Assembly (NCBI GenBank): GCA_022819855.1
Contig: JAJEGN010000013.1
Span: 1 to 64,000 of the forward strand
Source of the DNA: Gammaproteobacteria bacterium
GTDB taxonomy: Bacteria > Pseudomonadota > Gammaproteobacteria > Steroidobacterales > Rariloculaceae
Reading direction: 5' to 3'
Length of the DNA: 64,000 nucleotides
How positions within the stretch are numbered: the stretch's first letter is position 1; each line of letters starts with the position of its first letter. Below are positions 33,595-42,882 of the stretch, piece after piece. Both the position numbers and the translations under genes were made by a program. The notes beneath the pieces are model-generated. The model saw only the letters and a list, made by a program, of their open reading frames with translations, was not told the DNA's origin and did not search any database.

Positions 33595-33621
33595 CGGTAT
33601 TTCCGAATTTCCGAACCGGGA

Positions 33622-34653
33622 TTACCGTAATTCGCGCCTGACGATCGACGCGCCCGCGGCGAGCGCCCGGAGCTTCCCGAAGGCCGTTTCGCGCGGCAGA
33701 TACTTCATGCCGCAATCGGGCGTGACGATGAGCCGCTCGGGCGGCAGGACATCGAGAGCCCGGCGTATACGCGCGGCGACGGTCTCGGGGGGCTCGATAT
33801 CGGGATCGTTGAGGTCGAGCACGCCGACCATGAGGGTCTTCGAAGGCAAGGAGCTGAGCACCGCAAGGCCGAGGGCGGGTTGCGCGGCCTCGATCGAAAT
33901 CTGGTCCGCAGTCGAGTCCTCGAGTTCAGTGAGAAATGCGTAACCGCTGGCCGGTTTGTCTTTGACGAGCGCGGCGTAACCGAAGCAGAGGTGAACGGCC
34001 GTCGTGCCCGGAGCGTCCGCCAGCGCCCGGTTGATCGCCGTTACACCGTAACGCCGTGCCTTGTCGGCATTCGACTGCAGCCACGGCTCATCGAGCTGCA
34101 CGACATCCGCACCCGCGCCGAAGAGCGCATGGACTTCCTCGTTGACGGCGTCCGCGAAGGCGAACGCCAGGCTCTCCTTGCTTCCGTAATACTCGTCGAC
34201 GGCCTGCTGCGCCATCGTGAACGGTCCCGGCAGCGTGACCTTGACCCTGCGGTCCGTCCTCGCGCGCAGAAACTCAAGGTCGCGCAGTTCCACGGCCCGT
34301 TTCCGCTCGATCGGACCTGAAACCAGTGGTACGGGAACCTTGACGCCAGTACGGCCGACGATCTCGCCGTGCCGGTCCGGGTCGATGCCGCCGAGCGCGT
34401 TGGCGAACCGGTTCGAGTAGCTCTCGCGCCGAATCTCGCCGTCGGTGATGATGTCGATGCCGGCGCGCTCCTGGTCCCGGATCGCTTCGACCGTCGCGTC
34501 GTCCTGCGCCTGCGCGAGCTCCGACTCAGGCACGCGCCAGATCTCCTCGACGCGGATGCGCGGCGCCATGAACTTGCGCAGCAACTCGCGGTCGACGAGC
34601 CACTCCGGCTGCGGATAACTTCCGACGACGGCTGTCTGGAGCTTTTCTGGCAT
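33622..34653 (-). CDS. MetE C-terminal domain protein (cobalamin-independent methionine synthase-like)
   Basis: The 343-residue protein corresponds to the catalytic, zinc-binding half of MetE: GSYPQPEWL, ITDGEIRRESY, TLPGPFTMAQQA, VVQLDEPWL, HLCFGY and TPDCGMKYLPRETA (the Cys that helps hold zinc). The N-terminal MetE domain is missing, as in the short core-MetE subfamily. It may transfer methyl groups from a corrinoid or small donor to a thiol. It is divergent from the molybdenum-enzyme operon. Confidence 0.8.
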   Translation of the reverse strand: MPEKLQTAVVGSYPQPEWLVDRELLRKFMAPRIRVEEIWRVPESELAQAQDDATVEAIRDQERAGIDIITDGEIRRESYSNRFANALGGIDPDRHGEIVGRTGVKVPVPLVSGPIERKRAVELRDLEFLRARTDRRVKVTLPGPFTMAQQAVDEYYGSKESLAFAFADAVNEEVHALFGAGADVVQLDEPWLQSNADKARRYGVTAINRALADAPGTTAVHLCFGYAALVKDKPASGYAFLTELEDSTADQISIEAAQPALGLAVLSSLPSKTLMVGVLDLNDPDIEPPETVAARIRRALDVLPPERLIVTPDCGMKYLPRETAFGKLRALAAGASIVRRELR

Positions 34654-34919
34654 CGGTCGATCGTGTTCCGATTCTGCGCCGGCTGCATTCTACCGTCGAC
34701 CGCTTCTTGCAGACCTGCGATCCCCGAGAGCGATCATGACGCACATCGACTGCGCTGCCGTCCGACGACTCGACAACACGGCACCAATCTCGAGTTTGCA
34801 CCCGGCACCGGCAGTGCCAAGCCGCCCCGGCGAGGCACATTCGGTGTGCTGCGCGTCCGGTTTACACGGCAGACTGCCGTGGCTATCGTTGCCCGTACGC
34901 GTTCATCGGGGGAGCATGG

Positions 34920-37640
34920 ATGACCGGCATCACGAGACGTTCTTTTCTCGGGCGAAGCGGCGCGGGTATCGCGGCGACTGCAACGCTGCCGGCGCTCACG
35001 GCCGGCCCGCAGCAGAAAGCCGCGGCCCAGCAACTCGGACAAGCCCCACGCACGCGCATCGAACTCACGGTCAATGGCGAAGCCCATGCGCTTGAAGTCG
35101 AGGACCGCTGGACGCTCGTCGAGGTCCTGCGCGATCACCTTGAACTCACGGGCACGCGCGTCGGCTGCGACCGCGGCGAATGCGGCGCCTGCACGGTGCT
35201 CCTGGACGGCAGGAACATCTTCGCCTGCAGCTATCTCGCCGTCTGGGCCGACGGCAAGGCCGTGGAGACTGTCGAAGGCCTCGCGAGGAACGGCGTTCTC
35301 GATCCGCTCCAGGAAGCGTTCATCGAGCACGACGCCCCGCAATGCGGGTTCTGCACGTCCGGCCAACTGATGTCCGCGAAGGCCCTGCTCAACGAGGGCG
35401 CCGAAGTCACCGAAGAGAGCGTCCGCGAGGCGCTCGCAGGCAACATCTGCCGCTGTTCGAACTTCCTCAACTACCAGGCTGCGGTCGCTCGCGGCGAGCC
35501 GAGTAATCCAGCCACGGCGGATCCGCTCAGGGTCGTCGGCCGACCGACCCCGAGGGTCGACGCACTCGAGCGCGTGACCGGGCAGGCACGCTATTCGCCC
35601 GACATCCAGCTCCCCGGGATGCTGTACGCGCGGATACTCAGAAGCCCGCACGCGCACGCATTGATCCGCGCCATCGACGTTTCGCCCGCGCTCGAACTCG
35701 ACGGCGTCGTAGCCGTGCTGACGCACGAGAACTGCGACATCGACTGGGCGTCCGGCGACCTCGCCAACCGGCGCATGCTGTTCAACAATCCCGTGCGCTA
35801 CTACGGTGATGCCGTCGCAGCCGTCGCCGCGGTCGACCGCCATACGGCCGAGGCTGCCGCGCAACTCATCGAGGTCGACTACGACACGCTGCCGTTCGTG
35901 CTCGATGCCGAAGAAGCGCTTGAACCCGGTGCCGTGCCGGTCCAGCCCGGCGGCAACCTCGCCGCGCCCTTCGGCGCACTGCGGGGCGGCGGCTCACCCG
36001 TACCGGGTCCCGCCGTCTACGAGCGCGGCGACATCGAAGCCGGGCTCGCCGAATCGGACGTCGTCATCGAAGACCACTACGTCTCCAAGCACCACAACAA
36101 CGCGCAGATGGAACCGCGCACGGCCGTTGCTCAATGGGAAGCGGGCAAACTCACGGTATGGACGCCGACCCAGGGCATCACGAACTGCCGCGACGACATC
36201 GCTGCAGCGTTCGGCCTCCCGAACGAGCAGGTCCGGGTGATCTGCGAGTACATGGGCGGCGGTTTCGGCAACAAGAACCAGTGCCAGGATACGGACCTGA
36301 TCGCCGCCGAACTGGCCCGACGCACGGAGCGCCCGGTCAAGCTCGAGCTGACCCGCAAGGAGGACTTCCTGTCGATCCACGGCCGCTGGCCGACGAGTCA
36401 GTATTACCGCGTCGGCGCGAAGCGCGACGGCACGCTGCACGCGATCGAGCTGCGCGGCTACAGCGGCATGGGTCCGCACATCAAGAGCAGCGGCGACATC
36501 GCCGGCATCGATTTCTACCAGTGCCCGAACGTCAGCAAGACCGTCCGGACCGTACACACGAACATGACGACGAGCGCGAACTACCGCGCACCGTCCTATC
36601 CGCAGGGCGTGTTCGGCATCGCTTCGGTTCTCGACGCGATCTGTCACGAGATCGACATGGATCCGGTCGAGTTTCACCTGAAGAACGTAACCCGCCAATA
36701 TCGCGACGCGACGCCGTACACGAGCTACGGGCTCATCGATTGCATCGAGCAGGGTGCGGAAGCCTTCGATTGGGGCAATCGCCGCCAGCCGGTTGCGGCC
36801 GACGCCGGGCCGATCAAGCGCGGCACCGGCATGGCGATCGGCGCGTTCACGGCGCGGCTCGGTTTGAGCAATGCCGTGCTCAGGCTCGACGACGCCGGCA
36901 CGCTCTGGCTGCACGCCGGAGTGACCGACATCGGCACCGGCGCGAAGACGACGCTCGCCATGATCGCGGCCGAAGCGATGGAGATGGACCTCGACCGCGT
37001 CGAAGTCGTCTGGGGCGACACGGACCGCTCGCCGTATTCGGTCGGCGAATCGGGCTCGCGCACGACGAGCCACACCGGGTTTGCGATAGTCCAGGCCGCG
37101 GAGGATCTCAAACGACAGCTCGACGAGCGCGGCCCGCCGGGCCCGGGCGAGGAACTCGTCGCCGAGGCCGCGCCGAACCCGAGCCTCGAAGGCGAGCAGC
37201 GCTATTCGTTCGCCGCGCATTTCGTGGAACTGGAGGTCGATACCGAGCTTGGCGGCGTGCACCTGACGAAGTACGTCGCCGCGCACGACAGCGGGCGCAT
37301 CGTCAACCCGCTGACGGCAACGAGCCAGGTCAAGGGCGGCGTCATCCAGGGCATCGGCATGGCCCTGCACGAGGAGCTGCTCTACGACCGGAGCACCGGC
37401 ATTCCCGTCAATCCCGGCTACTACGGGGCGCGGATCATGACGCACCTCGACACGATCCCCATCGACGTCGTGTTTGTGGACACCGAAGACGCGCACGGAC
37501 CCATGGGCGCGAAGAGCATCGGCGAGTCAACGATCATCCCGGTCGTCGGCGCGATCGCCAACGCCATATTCAACGCGACCGGCAGACGCATCAGGGAACT
37601 GCCGATCAGCCGCGACCGCGTCATCGGAGCGATGTCATGA
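34920..37640 (+). CDS. TAT-exported xanthine/aldehyde dehydrogenase: fused 2Fe-2S and molybdenum subunits
   Basis: The 906-residue protein begins with a twin-arginine signal (TRRSFLGRSG). A plant-type ferredoxin domain follows (Cys83, Cys88, Cys91, Cys103), then the second 2Fe-2S domain (CGFC, NICRCSNF), and from about 195 the Mo-binding subunit: GMLYARILRSPHAHA, GGGFGNKNQ, NYRAPSYPQG, and the catalytic glutamate in GAKSIGESTIIP. Fused FeS-Mo subunits with a separate FAD subunit are unusual. It hydroxylates an aldehyde or heterocycle in the periplasm. The stop originally may have overlapped the FAD-subunit start. It needs molybdenum cofactor. Confidence 0.88.
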   Translation: MTGITRRSFLGRSGAGIAATATLPALTAGPQQKAAAQQLGQAPRTRIELTVNGEAHALEVEDRWTLVEVLRDHLELTGTRVGCDRGECGACTVLLDGRNIFACSYLAVWADGKAVETVEGLARNGVLDPLQEAFIEHDAPQCGFCTSGQLMSAKALLNEGAEVTEESVREALAGNICRCSNFLNYQAAVARGEPSNPATADPLRVVGRPTPRVDALERVTGQARYSPDIQLPGMLYARILRSPHAHALIRAIDVSPALELDGVVAVLTHENCDIDWASGDLANRRMLFNNPVRYYGDAVAAVAAVDRHTAEAAAQLIEVDYDTLPFVLDAEEALEPGAVPVQPGGNLAAPFGALRGGGSPVPGPAVYERGDIEAGLAESDVVIEDHYVSKHHNNAQMEPRTAVAQWEAGKLTVWTPTQGITNCRDDIAAAFGLPNEQVRVICEYMGGGFGNKNQCQDTDLIAAELARRTERPVKLELTRKEDFLSIHGRWPTSQYYRVGAKRDGTLHAIELRGYSGMGPHIKSSGDIAGIDFYQCPNVSKTVRTVHTNMTTSANYRAPSYPQGVFGIASVLDAICHEIDMDPVEFHLKNVTRQYRDATPYTSYGLIDCIEQGAEAFDWGNRRQPVAADAGPIKRGTGMAIGAFTARLGLSNAVLRLDDAGTLWLHAGVTDIGTGAKTTLAMIAAEAMEMDLDRVEVVWGDTDRSPYSVGESGSRTTSHTGFAIVQAAEDLKRQLDERGPPGPGEELVAEAAPNPSLEGEQRYSFAAHFVELEVDTELGGVHLTKYVAAHDSGRIVNPLTATSQVKGGVIQGIGMALHEELLYDRSTGIPVNPGYYGARIMTHLDTIPIDVVFVDTEDAHGPMGAKSIGESTIIPVVGAIANAIFNATGRRIRELPISRDRVIGAMS

Positions 37641-37711
37641 GGCCGCGGTCCCGGCACGGCGCAACGCACGGCCGCGCCGGCTGCGACTGGATTATCGGAG
37701 CGATGTCATGA
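37623..37711 (+). repeat. 18-bp direct repeat and 24-codon linking frame between subunit genes
   Basis: ATCGGAGCGATGTCATGA occurs at 37623-37640 and again at 37694-37711, flanking 53 bases. At the first copy, the large-subunit TGA overlaps an ATG that opens a 24-codon frame (37637-37711) ending in IGAMS, like the large subunit itself. Its own TGA overlaps the FAD-subunit ATG at 37708. The arrangement preserves ATGA coupling through an intervening mini-frame. A 71-base insertion-duplication at an earlier direct overlap explains it. Confidence 0.75.
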
Positions 37712-38700
37712 AGGCCTTCGAGAACCTGAGCCCAGCCACGCTAGACGAGGCAGTCGAATTGCTCGGCACCGCCAGAGCGAACGGCGAGGTCGCCTACCCC
37801 GCCGGCGGCGGCAGCGACCTGCTCGGCATGGTCAAGGACGAGCTCGTCCCGGCGCCCGACAGGATTGTCGATCTCAAGCGCATCCCGGGGCTTGACGAGA
37901 TTCGCACCTCCGAGCGCGGTACGGAGATCGGCGGACTCGTCACGGTCGACGCGGTCGCCCGCAGCGAGGGAATCCGCTCGCGCTACCCGGTGCTCGCCGA
38001 AGCTGCAGCCGCCGTCGGCGCGCCGCAGCTCAGAAACACCGGCACGATCGCCGGCAACGTCTGCCAGCGGCCCTGGTGCTGGTATTTCCGCCAGGGCTTC
38101 TCATGCCTGAAGCGCGGCGGCGACCGCTGCTATTCCGTGATCGGCGAAAACCAGCAGCACGCGATCTTCGGCGGCGGTCCGAGCTTCATCGTACACCCGT
38201 CCGATACAGCCAACGCGCTCGTGGCGCTCGACGCCGAGTTTCAGATTACAGGTCCGAACGGCGAACGAACTGTCCCGGCATCGGAATTCTTCATCCTGCC
38301 CCGTGACAGCCTGGAACGCGAGAATGTCCTTGAAACTGACGAGCTTCTGGTCGGAATCTCGCTACCCTCCACGAGCGCGAACCGCTCCGGCGCCTACCGC
38401 AAGGTCATGGACCGCGAAGCCTGGACTCATGCCGTCGTCAGCGTCGCGCTGACGCTCGACATGGACGGCGAGGTCTGCCGCGACGCGCGTATCGTGCTGG
38501 GCGGCGTCGCGCCGATCCCCTGGCGCGTGCCCGCGGCCGAAGACATGCTGCGCGGCCAGGGGATCACCGCCGAACTCGCGCAACAGGCCGCCGATTCAGC
38601 GCTCGAAGGCGCCCAGCCACTCGCGAAGAACGGCTACAAGGTCATGATGGCGCGCGCGCTCGTCAGGCGCAGCGTGCTCGAGTTGTCCGGCGCCGCCTGA
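37708..38700 (+). CDS. FAD-binding subunit of the molybdenum hydroxylase, with 4Fe-4S insertion
   Basis: The 330-residue protein has the CO-dehydrogenase/xanthine-dehydrogenase FAD-binding pattern: YPAGGGSDLLGMVKDE, LRNTGTIAGNVCQ and HPSDTANALVALDAEF. Four cysteines in NVCQRPWCWYFRQ, FSCLKRGG and DRCYS match the 4Fe-4S insert of 4-hydroxybenzoyl-CoA reductase/YagS-like subunits. It carries electrons from the Mo subunit through FAD. It lacks its own signal, so it is presumably exported with the TAT-bearing partner. Confidence 0.87.
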   Translation: MKAFENLSPATLDEAVELLGTARANGEVAYPAGGGSDLLGMVKDELVPAPDRIVDLKRIPGLDEIRTSERGTEIGGLVTVDAVARSEGIRSRYPVLAEAAAAVGAPQLRNTGTIAGNVCQRPWCWYFRQGFSCLKRGGDRCYSVIGENQQHAIFGGGPSFIVHPSDTANALVALDAEFQITGPNGERTVPASEFFILPRDSLERENVLETDELLVGISLPSTSANRSGAYRKVMDREAWTHAVVSVALTLDMDGEVCRDARIVLGGVAPIPWRVPAAEDMLRGQGITAELAQQAADSALEGAQPLAKNGYKVMMARALVRRSVLELSGAA

Positions 38701-38780
38701 GTCGTCTGCCCATCGCGGCCCGTTGGCGAGACCGCGGTGAGTCGGGCTTCGCGTTTCTCCTGAACTGAACGCGGCCCGGA

Positions 38781-40523
38781 TTACCGCGTCGGCGTCATCT
38801 CTCCCCTGCCCAGGCGAGCAAAGTAGTCGTGGTGAGCGCGCATCGACATCCGCGCGAAGATCAGCATGATGGGCACGTTGACCCACAACATCAGACCCGT
38901 GCCGAAGGTTGAGAACAGGTCCAGTTCGTCCTGCGTGCGGATGAACTGCACGGATAGCAGGATCAGCAGGCAATACACCACACGGTAAGGCATGACCGCG
39001 CGCTTGCCCTGATCGTATTTGCGGAAGAGATACACGATGCCCTGCTCGCCGTAGTATCCCCAGGAAATGATGGTCGAGAACGCGAAGAGCCAGGCGGCCA
39101 CCGGCACGATCCAGGTTCCGAGCCCCGGCACGACGCGGTCGAAGGCCTTCGCGGTCAGGGATGCACCCTTGAAGTCGAAGAAGACGCCATCGACGGCGAG
39201 CGTCGGCGTGACGCCGGACGGAGCACTGAATTCATCGAATTCGACGGTCCAGCCGGCGGAGTCGCTGCCAGTCAGCTCACCGAAGACACGCGATCGCTCA
39301 AGGCCGGTTTCGGCATTCGTTCCCGACTCGACGACGACGAAGACGATCGCGCCTTCGCGCATCTGCGCATCGGCAATGAGTTCGTCGCCGATCGTGACCC
39401 CGACGGGATCGATTCCCCAATCGATGTCGTCGGCGGCGCCTGCCGCTTCTCCGCCGTCCACGACGACAGGCGAGATCGCAGGCGCAGTGTCGTAAACGAG
39501 CGCCGCATCGCGGTTCCAGACGCCGCTCGACAGGATCACGAGTCCGGTTACCGTGCAGACCACGAGCGTATCGATGAACGGCTCGAGCCCCGACACGACC
39601 CCTTCGCGCACGGGTTCCTCGGTCTTGGCCGCCGAGTGCGCGATCGGCGCGGAACCCTGGCCGGCTTCACTCGAGAAGAATGCACGCTGCAAGCCCTTCA
39701 GGAATCCGTAACCGGCCGTGCCGCCGATGAACGCGCCGACCCCTTCGCTCGGCGAGAACGCCTCGGTGAAGATCAGCGCGAACATGGCCGGGACTTCGGC
39801 AATGTTGAGGGCGATCACGAACAGACCCGCGAGCAGGTAGGCCGCGCACATGAACGGCACGATCCTTCCCGCGATTTCGCCGATGCGCCTGATGCCGCCG
39901 ACGATCACGAGACCTACCGCGAGCGTGAGTATCACGCCCGCGATCCAGTGCGGCAGCCCGAAGTAGGTGAACGAGATGTCGGCGACGTTCCAGGCCTGGA
40001 ACATGTTGCCGCCGGTTGCCGTCGAGACGAGCAGGGTCAGACTGAAGATCACGGCGACTGTGGTGCCGACGGGTGCAAGTGCGGGCGAGATCCGCCTGAA
40101 GCCGCGGTGGGCGACCCACATCGGCCCGCCATGCGGATTACCGGGATCCGAAGTGTCCCGGAACATCATCGACTGCGTGACCTCGGTCATCTTCAGGCAC
40201 ATGCCGACGACGCCGACCATCCACATCCAGAAGAGCGCCCCCGGTCCACCGAGGGAGATCGCGATGGCGACGCCCGCGATGTTGCCGAGCCCGACAGTCG
40301 CGGAGAGCGCGGTCGACAGCGCCTGGAAATGGTTGATCGCGCCGGGGTCGCCCTTTTCGTCGTACTTGCCCGTGACGACCGCGACGCCGTGCGTCAGCGC
40401 CCGGTACTGGCCGAACGCGTTCCAGAATGTGAAGAGCACGCCCACGCCAAGCACGACGAGCAGCGCCGAATCGTGCCAGATCACACTGTTGATTGCCGAA
40501 GTGACGGCGACGATTGCGTCCAT
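38781..40523 (-). CDS. AGCS-family sodium:alanine/glycine symporter with soluble insert
   Basis: The 580-residue protein has about 10-11 membrane segments. AGCS signatures include FQALSTALSATVGLGNIAGV, GPGALFWMWMVGVVGM, GQGSAPIAHSAAKTEEPVRE and SWGYYGEQGIVYLF. It imports small neutral amino acids with sodium. About 100 extra residues (roughly 330-430, AALVYDTAPAISPVVVDGGE through FSAPSGVTPTLAVDGVFFDF) are inserted in a loop where typical members go directly from the SSGVW helix to the PGLGTW segment. The insert is acidic and may lie outside the cell. Confidence 0.87.
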   Translation of the reverse strand: MDAIVAVTSAINSVIWHDSALLVVLGVGVLFTFWNAFGQYRALTHGVAVVTGKYDEKGDPGAINHFQALSTALSATVGLGNIAGVAIAISLGGPGALFWMWMVGVVGMCLKMTEVTQSMMFRDTSDPGNPHGGPMWVAHRGFRRISPALAPVGTTVAVIFSLTLLVSTATGGNMFQAWNVADISFTYFGLPHWIAGVILTLAVGLVIVGGIRRIGEIAGRIVPFMCAAYLLAGLFVIALNIAEVPAMFALIFTEAFSPSEGVGAFIGGTAGYGFLKGLQRAFFSSEAGQGSAPIAHSAAKTEEPVREGVVSGLEPFIDTLVVCTVTGLVILSSGVWNRDAALVYDTAPAISPVVVDGGEAAGAADDIDWGIDPVGVTIGDELIADAQMREGAIVFVVVESGTNAETGLERSRVFGELTGSDSAGWTVEFDEFSAPSGVTPTLAVDGVFFDFKGASLTAKAFDRVVPGLGTWIVPVAAWLFAFSTIISWGYYGEQGIVYLFRKYDQGKRAVMPYRVVYCLLILLSVQFIRTQDELDLFSTFGTGLMLWVNVPIMLIFARMSMRAHHDYFARLGRGEMTPTR

Positions 40524-40533
40524 GAGTCCCCTT

Positions 40534-41766
40534 CTAGATAACCGAAACGGTGCGCTCGAACACCCAGAACGCGGCGACGGAACCGATCACATAGGCCGAA
40601 AGCTGCCGCGACCAGCGCGGAATCGGCACCGATACGTAACGCAGCCCCCAGCCGAGCAGGAGCACTGCCGCGATGAACATCAGTTGGCCGAGTTCGACGC
40701 CGACGTTGAAAAACAGGAGGGCGAGCGGAATCGCGCTCTGCGGCAGACCGACCTCGCTCAACGCCCCGGCGAAACCGAAGCCGTGCAGCAGGCCGAAGGT
40801 GAACGCGACGATCCACGGAAACCGCGTTGTAAGACTGGCGTTCGCGCCGCGGCCGGCAAACTGCCCGGCGCCGGGCGGGGCAGCGGCGACCCCGCCCGAG
40901 GCCGCGTTTGCGCCGAAGCCGGCGACGTCGACCTCGCCCCGCGCGAGCTCCATGGCGACGAACACGATGCTGAGCGCGATCGTCGCTTCCACGGGAGCGA
41001 TCGGCACGTTTACGAACCCGAGTGTGGCTGCGCCGAGCGTGATGCTGTGCGCGACGGTGAACGCCGTCACCGTGATGACGAGGCGGCCGAGGCCGCGCAC
41101 GAGCAGCAGCAGCGCAAGCACGAAGAGCAGATGGTCGATGCCGAGCAGGATGTGCTCGACGCCGAGCACGAGGTAGGTCGCGGCGACCGCGAGCGCACCG
41201 GCTTCCTCGGGAATGACGACGCTCGGGCTTTCGGGCACGAGCCGGTGAGTGAACGAACTGCCGTCGAGGTAGTCGACGCGCAGCAGCACATCGGTCTGGG
41301 TCGCGGCGAGCCCGTTGACCTCCAGGAGCTTGCCGGGCAACGGCTCGTCACAGCTAATGCGGCCGTGGTCGATCCGGGCGTCTTCGACCGCATAGGTGCG
41401 CACTCCGCCGACGACCTCGCAACCGGCCGGCACCTGCGGCTGCATCGCGTCGGCGAGCCCGCCGGAGATCGACACCTTCCACTGTGCGTTGAAGGTGTTC
41501 GGCTCGATCTCGGTCAGGCCGAAGAACGCCGGGCTCAGGCGATGGGCGGAAGCGGTACCGGCCACCACGCACAGCAGGACCAGCACCGACAGTCCACGCA
41601 GCAACGACGTGTCGCAACGGTTCAGACGGCCAGCTCGCCGGACAGGGGACGAGGCGCGGCGAAACCAGGAAGGACCGGGTGACAGCCGGTGTGACTCCGG
41701 CGGGATCGGCGGGCGGCCGGCAGCAGCGTGAGGATTGCCGCCGGCTACCGGAAGGCGCAAACCCAT
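40534..41766 (-). CDS. HupE/UreJ-family membrane protein (predicted nickel/cobalt permease)
   Basis: The 410-residue protein has an N-terminal soluble part and then a HupE/UreJ-2 membrane domain with the histidine motifs VEHILLGIDHLLFVLALL and TVAHSITLG, plus FGLLHGFGFAGAL. These are predicted Ni or Co permeases. The ATG at 41766 overlaps the isomerase stop (TGATG) but leaves 48 odd residues before the hydrophobic signal (VLVLLCVVAGTASAH). A TTG near 41604 would give a normal signal, so the start is uncertain. HupE-parvulin pairs recur in related bacteria, which supports a joint role. Confidence 0.78.
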   Translation of the reverse strand: MGLRLPVAGGNPHAAAGRPPIPPESHRLSPGPSWFRRASSPVRRAGRLNRCDTSLLRGLSVLVLLCVVAGTASAHRLSPAFFGLTEIEPNTFNAQWKVSISGGLADAMQPQVPAGCEVVGGVRTYAVEDARIDHGRISCDEPLPGKLLEVNGLAATQTDVLLRVDYLDGSSFTHRLVPESPSVVIPEEAGALAVAATYLVLGVEHILLGIDHLLFVLALLLLVRGLGRLVITVTAFTVAHSITLGAATLGFVNVPIAPVEATIALSIVFVAMELARGEVDVAGFGANAASGGVAAAPPGAGQFAGRGANASLTTRFPWIVAFTFGLLHGFGFAGALSEVGLPQSAIPLALLFFNVGVELGQLMFIAAVLLLGWGLRYVSVPIPRWSRQLSAYVIGSVAAFWVFERTVSVI

Positions 41767-42614
41767 CAGGGAGCGTCCTCCGCCGCGTCCTCCGGCCAGT
41801 CGACCACGATCTCGTAACGGGCGCGAATCTCGGCGTACGTCGCGTCATTGGCGCGACTGCGCTGATCCTCGGCATACCGCTCGAGCACGGCGTCGCGAAC
41901 CTCGTCGAAGGCCGGTTGCCGTGCCTCGCTGCGCGACACCACGCGCACGAGATGCAGACCGAAATCCGACTCGAACGGGCCCGTCCATGCGCCCGGCTGC
42001 ATCGTGAATACGGCGTCGGTCAGTGCAGCGCCGAACAGGACCTGGACCTGCTCGCGAGGTGCTTCGTCCATCTGGAACCGCAGCGGCGTACTGTCCCCGA
42101 AGCCTTCCGGATCGGCGCCGCCCGTCAGCGCCTCGAGGGCCGCATCGACATCGGCCTGGAGCGCGTCGCCGCGTTCGCTGGGGCTGAAGTAGAGCTGATC
42201 GAAGGTCACGAGTGCCGGGATCTCGAACCTTGCTGGCTCCGCGTCGAAGAACGTCTGTAGCTCTTCGTCGGACGCAGGCTCCGGATCGGCAAGGTCCTCC
42301 GTCAGATAGCGCATTTTCTCGATCAGGCGCGTGCGCACCTCGTCGTCGTTGACGTCAAGACCGAGCGCCAGTGCCTCGCGATACATGACCTCGTCGCGGA
42401 TGAAGGGCTCGACGAGCGCGGCGAGTTCCTCGCGGCTCGGTTCGCGGCCGTTGAAGAGCATCGCGGACTGACGCAACTGCTCGACCTGCACGGCATTGAT
42501 ACGGATGGGTACCGGACCCGCTTCACCGCCGTCGCCCTGCAAGTACGAAATGGCGAACAGCAAGCCGCCGAGCACGACAAAGTGGAGCAACGGGTCCTTG
42601 AGCAATCTGCGCAT
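41766..42614 (-). CDS. Membrane-anchored parvulin-type peptidyl-prolyl isomerase
   Basis: The 282-residue protein has an N-terminal anchor (PLLHFVVLGGLLFAISYLQ). A SurA/PpiC-like chaperone region lies at about 35-120, and a parvulin domain at about 130-260 (VTFDQLYFSP, PGAWTGPFESDFGLHLVRV). It probably assists folding in the periplasm. The stop overlaps the HupE start, indicating an operon. Confidence 0.8.
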   Translation of the reverse strand: MRRLLKDPLLHFVVLGGLLFAISYLQGDGGEAGPVPIRINAVQVEQLRQSAMLFNGREPSREELAALVEPFIRDEVMYREALALGLDVNDDEVRTRLIEKMRYLTEDLADPEPASDEELQTFFDAEPARFEIPALVTFDQLYFSPSERGDALQADVDAALEALTGGADPEGFGDSTPLRFQMDEAPREQVQVLFGAALTDAVFTMQPGAWTGPFESDFGLHLVRVVSRSEARQPAFDEVRDAVLERYAEDQRSRANDATYAEIRARYEIVVDWPEDAAEDAP

Positions 42615-42805
42615 GGAAGTCGACCTGGTCCGCGGGAAATCGTCGGCCGCATCGGCGACTGAGACTAGCAGGGGCCAAGGCGTTTCGCCAGCAACCCCAC
42701 GCGGGGTTGGTTTGGCGTTCGGTAACGGTCCGATATGCCGGACGACTACGACATCGAACTCAGGGCATCAGAGTTCTTCGTCCGATTTTTCGGGAGTTTC
42801 GGCCG

Positions 42806-42839
42806 AAAAAAAAAGCGCCCCGCCGGGGAGACGGGACGC
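42806..42839 (-). terminator. Intrinsic terminator of the HtrA gene
   Basis: On the minus strand, a GC-rich hairpin (CCCC 42825-42828 with GGGG 42818-42821, extendable through GCG/CGC outside) is followed by a run of nine T residues (42806-42814 on the + strand as A). It lies 45-75 bases past the HtrA stop codon. Confidence 0.75.
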
Positions 42840-42882
42840 GAGTTGGGGGATTCTTTCAGCCTGACCGCAACGCTTCGAGTGC

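Noticed and set aside
36134..37711. A 525-codon frame inside the molybdenum hydroxylase gene
   Set aside because: Same strand, shifted frame, extremely Arg/His-rich; the overlapping frame is a well-conserved enzyme.
41620..41720. GCCGGTGTGACTCCGGC hairpin that resembles part of a cobalamin riboswitch near the hupE gene
   Set aside because: It is on the strand opposite to hupE, inside the reading frame, and the B12 box and second conserved domain are absent.
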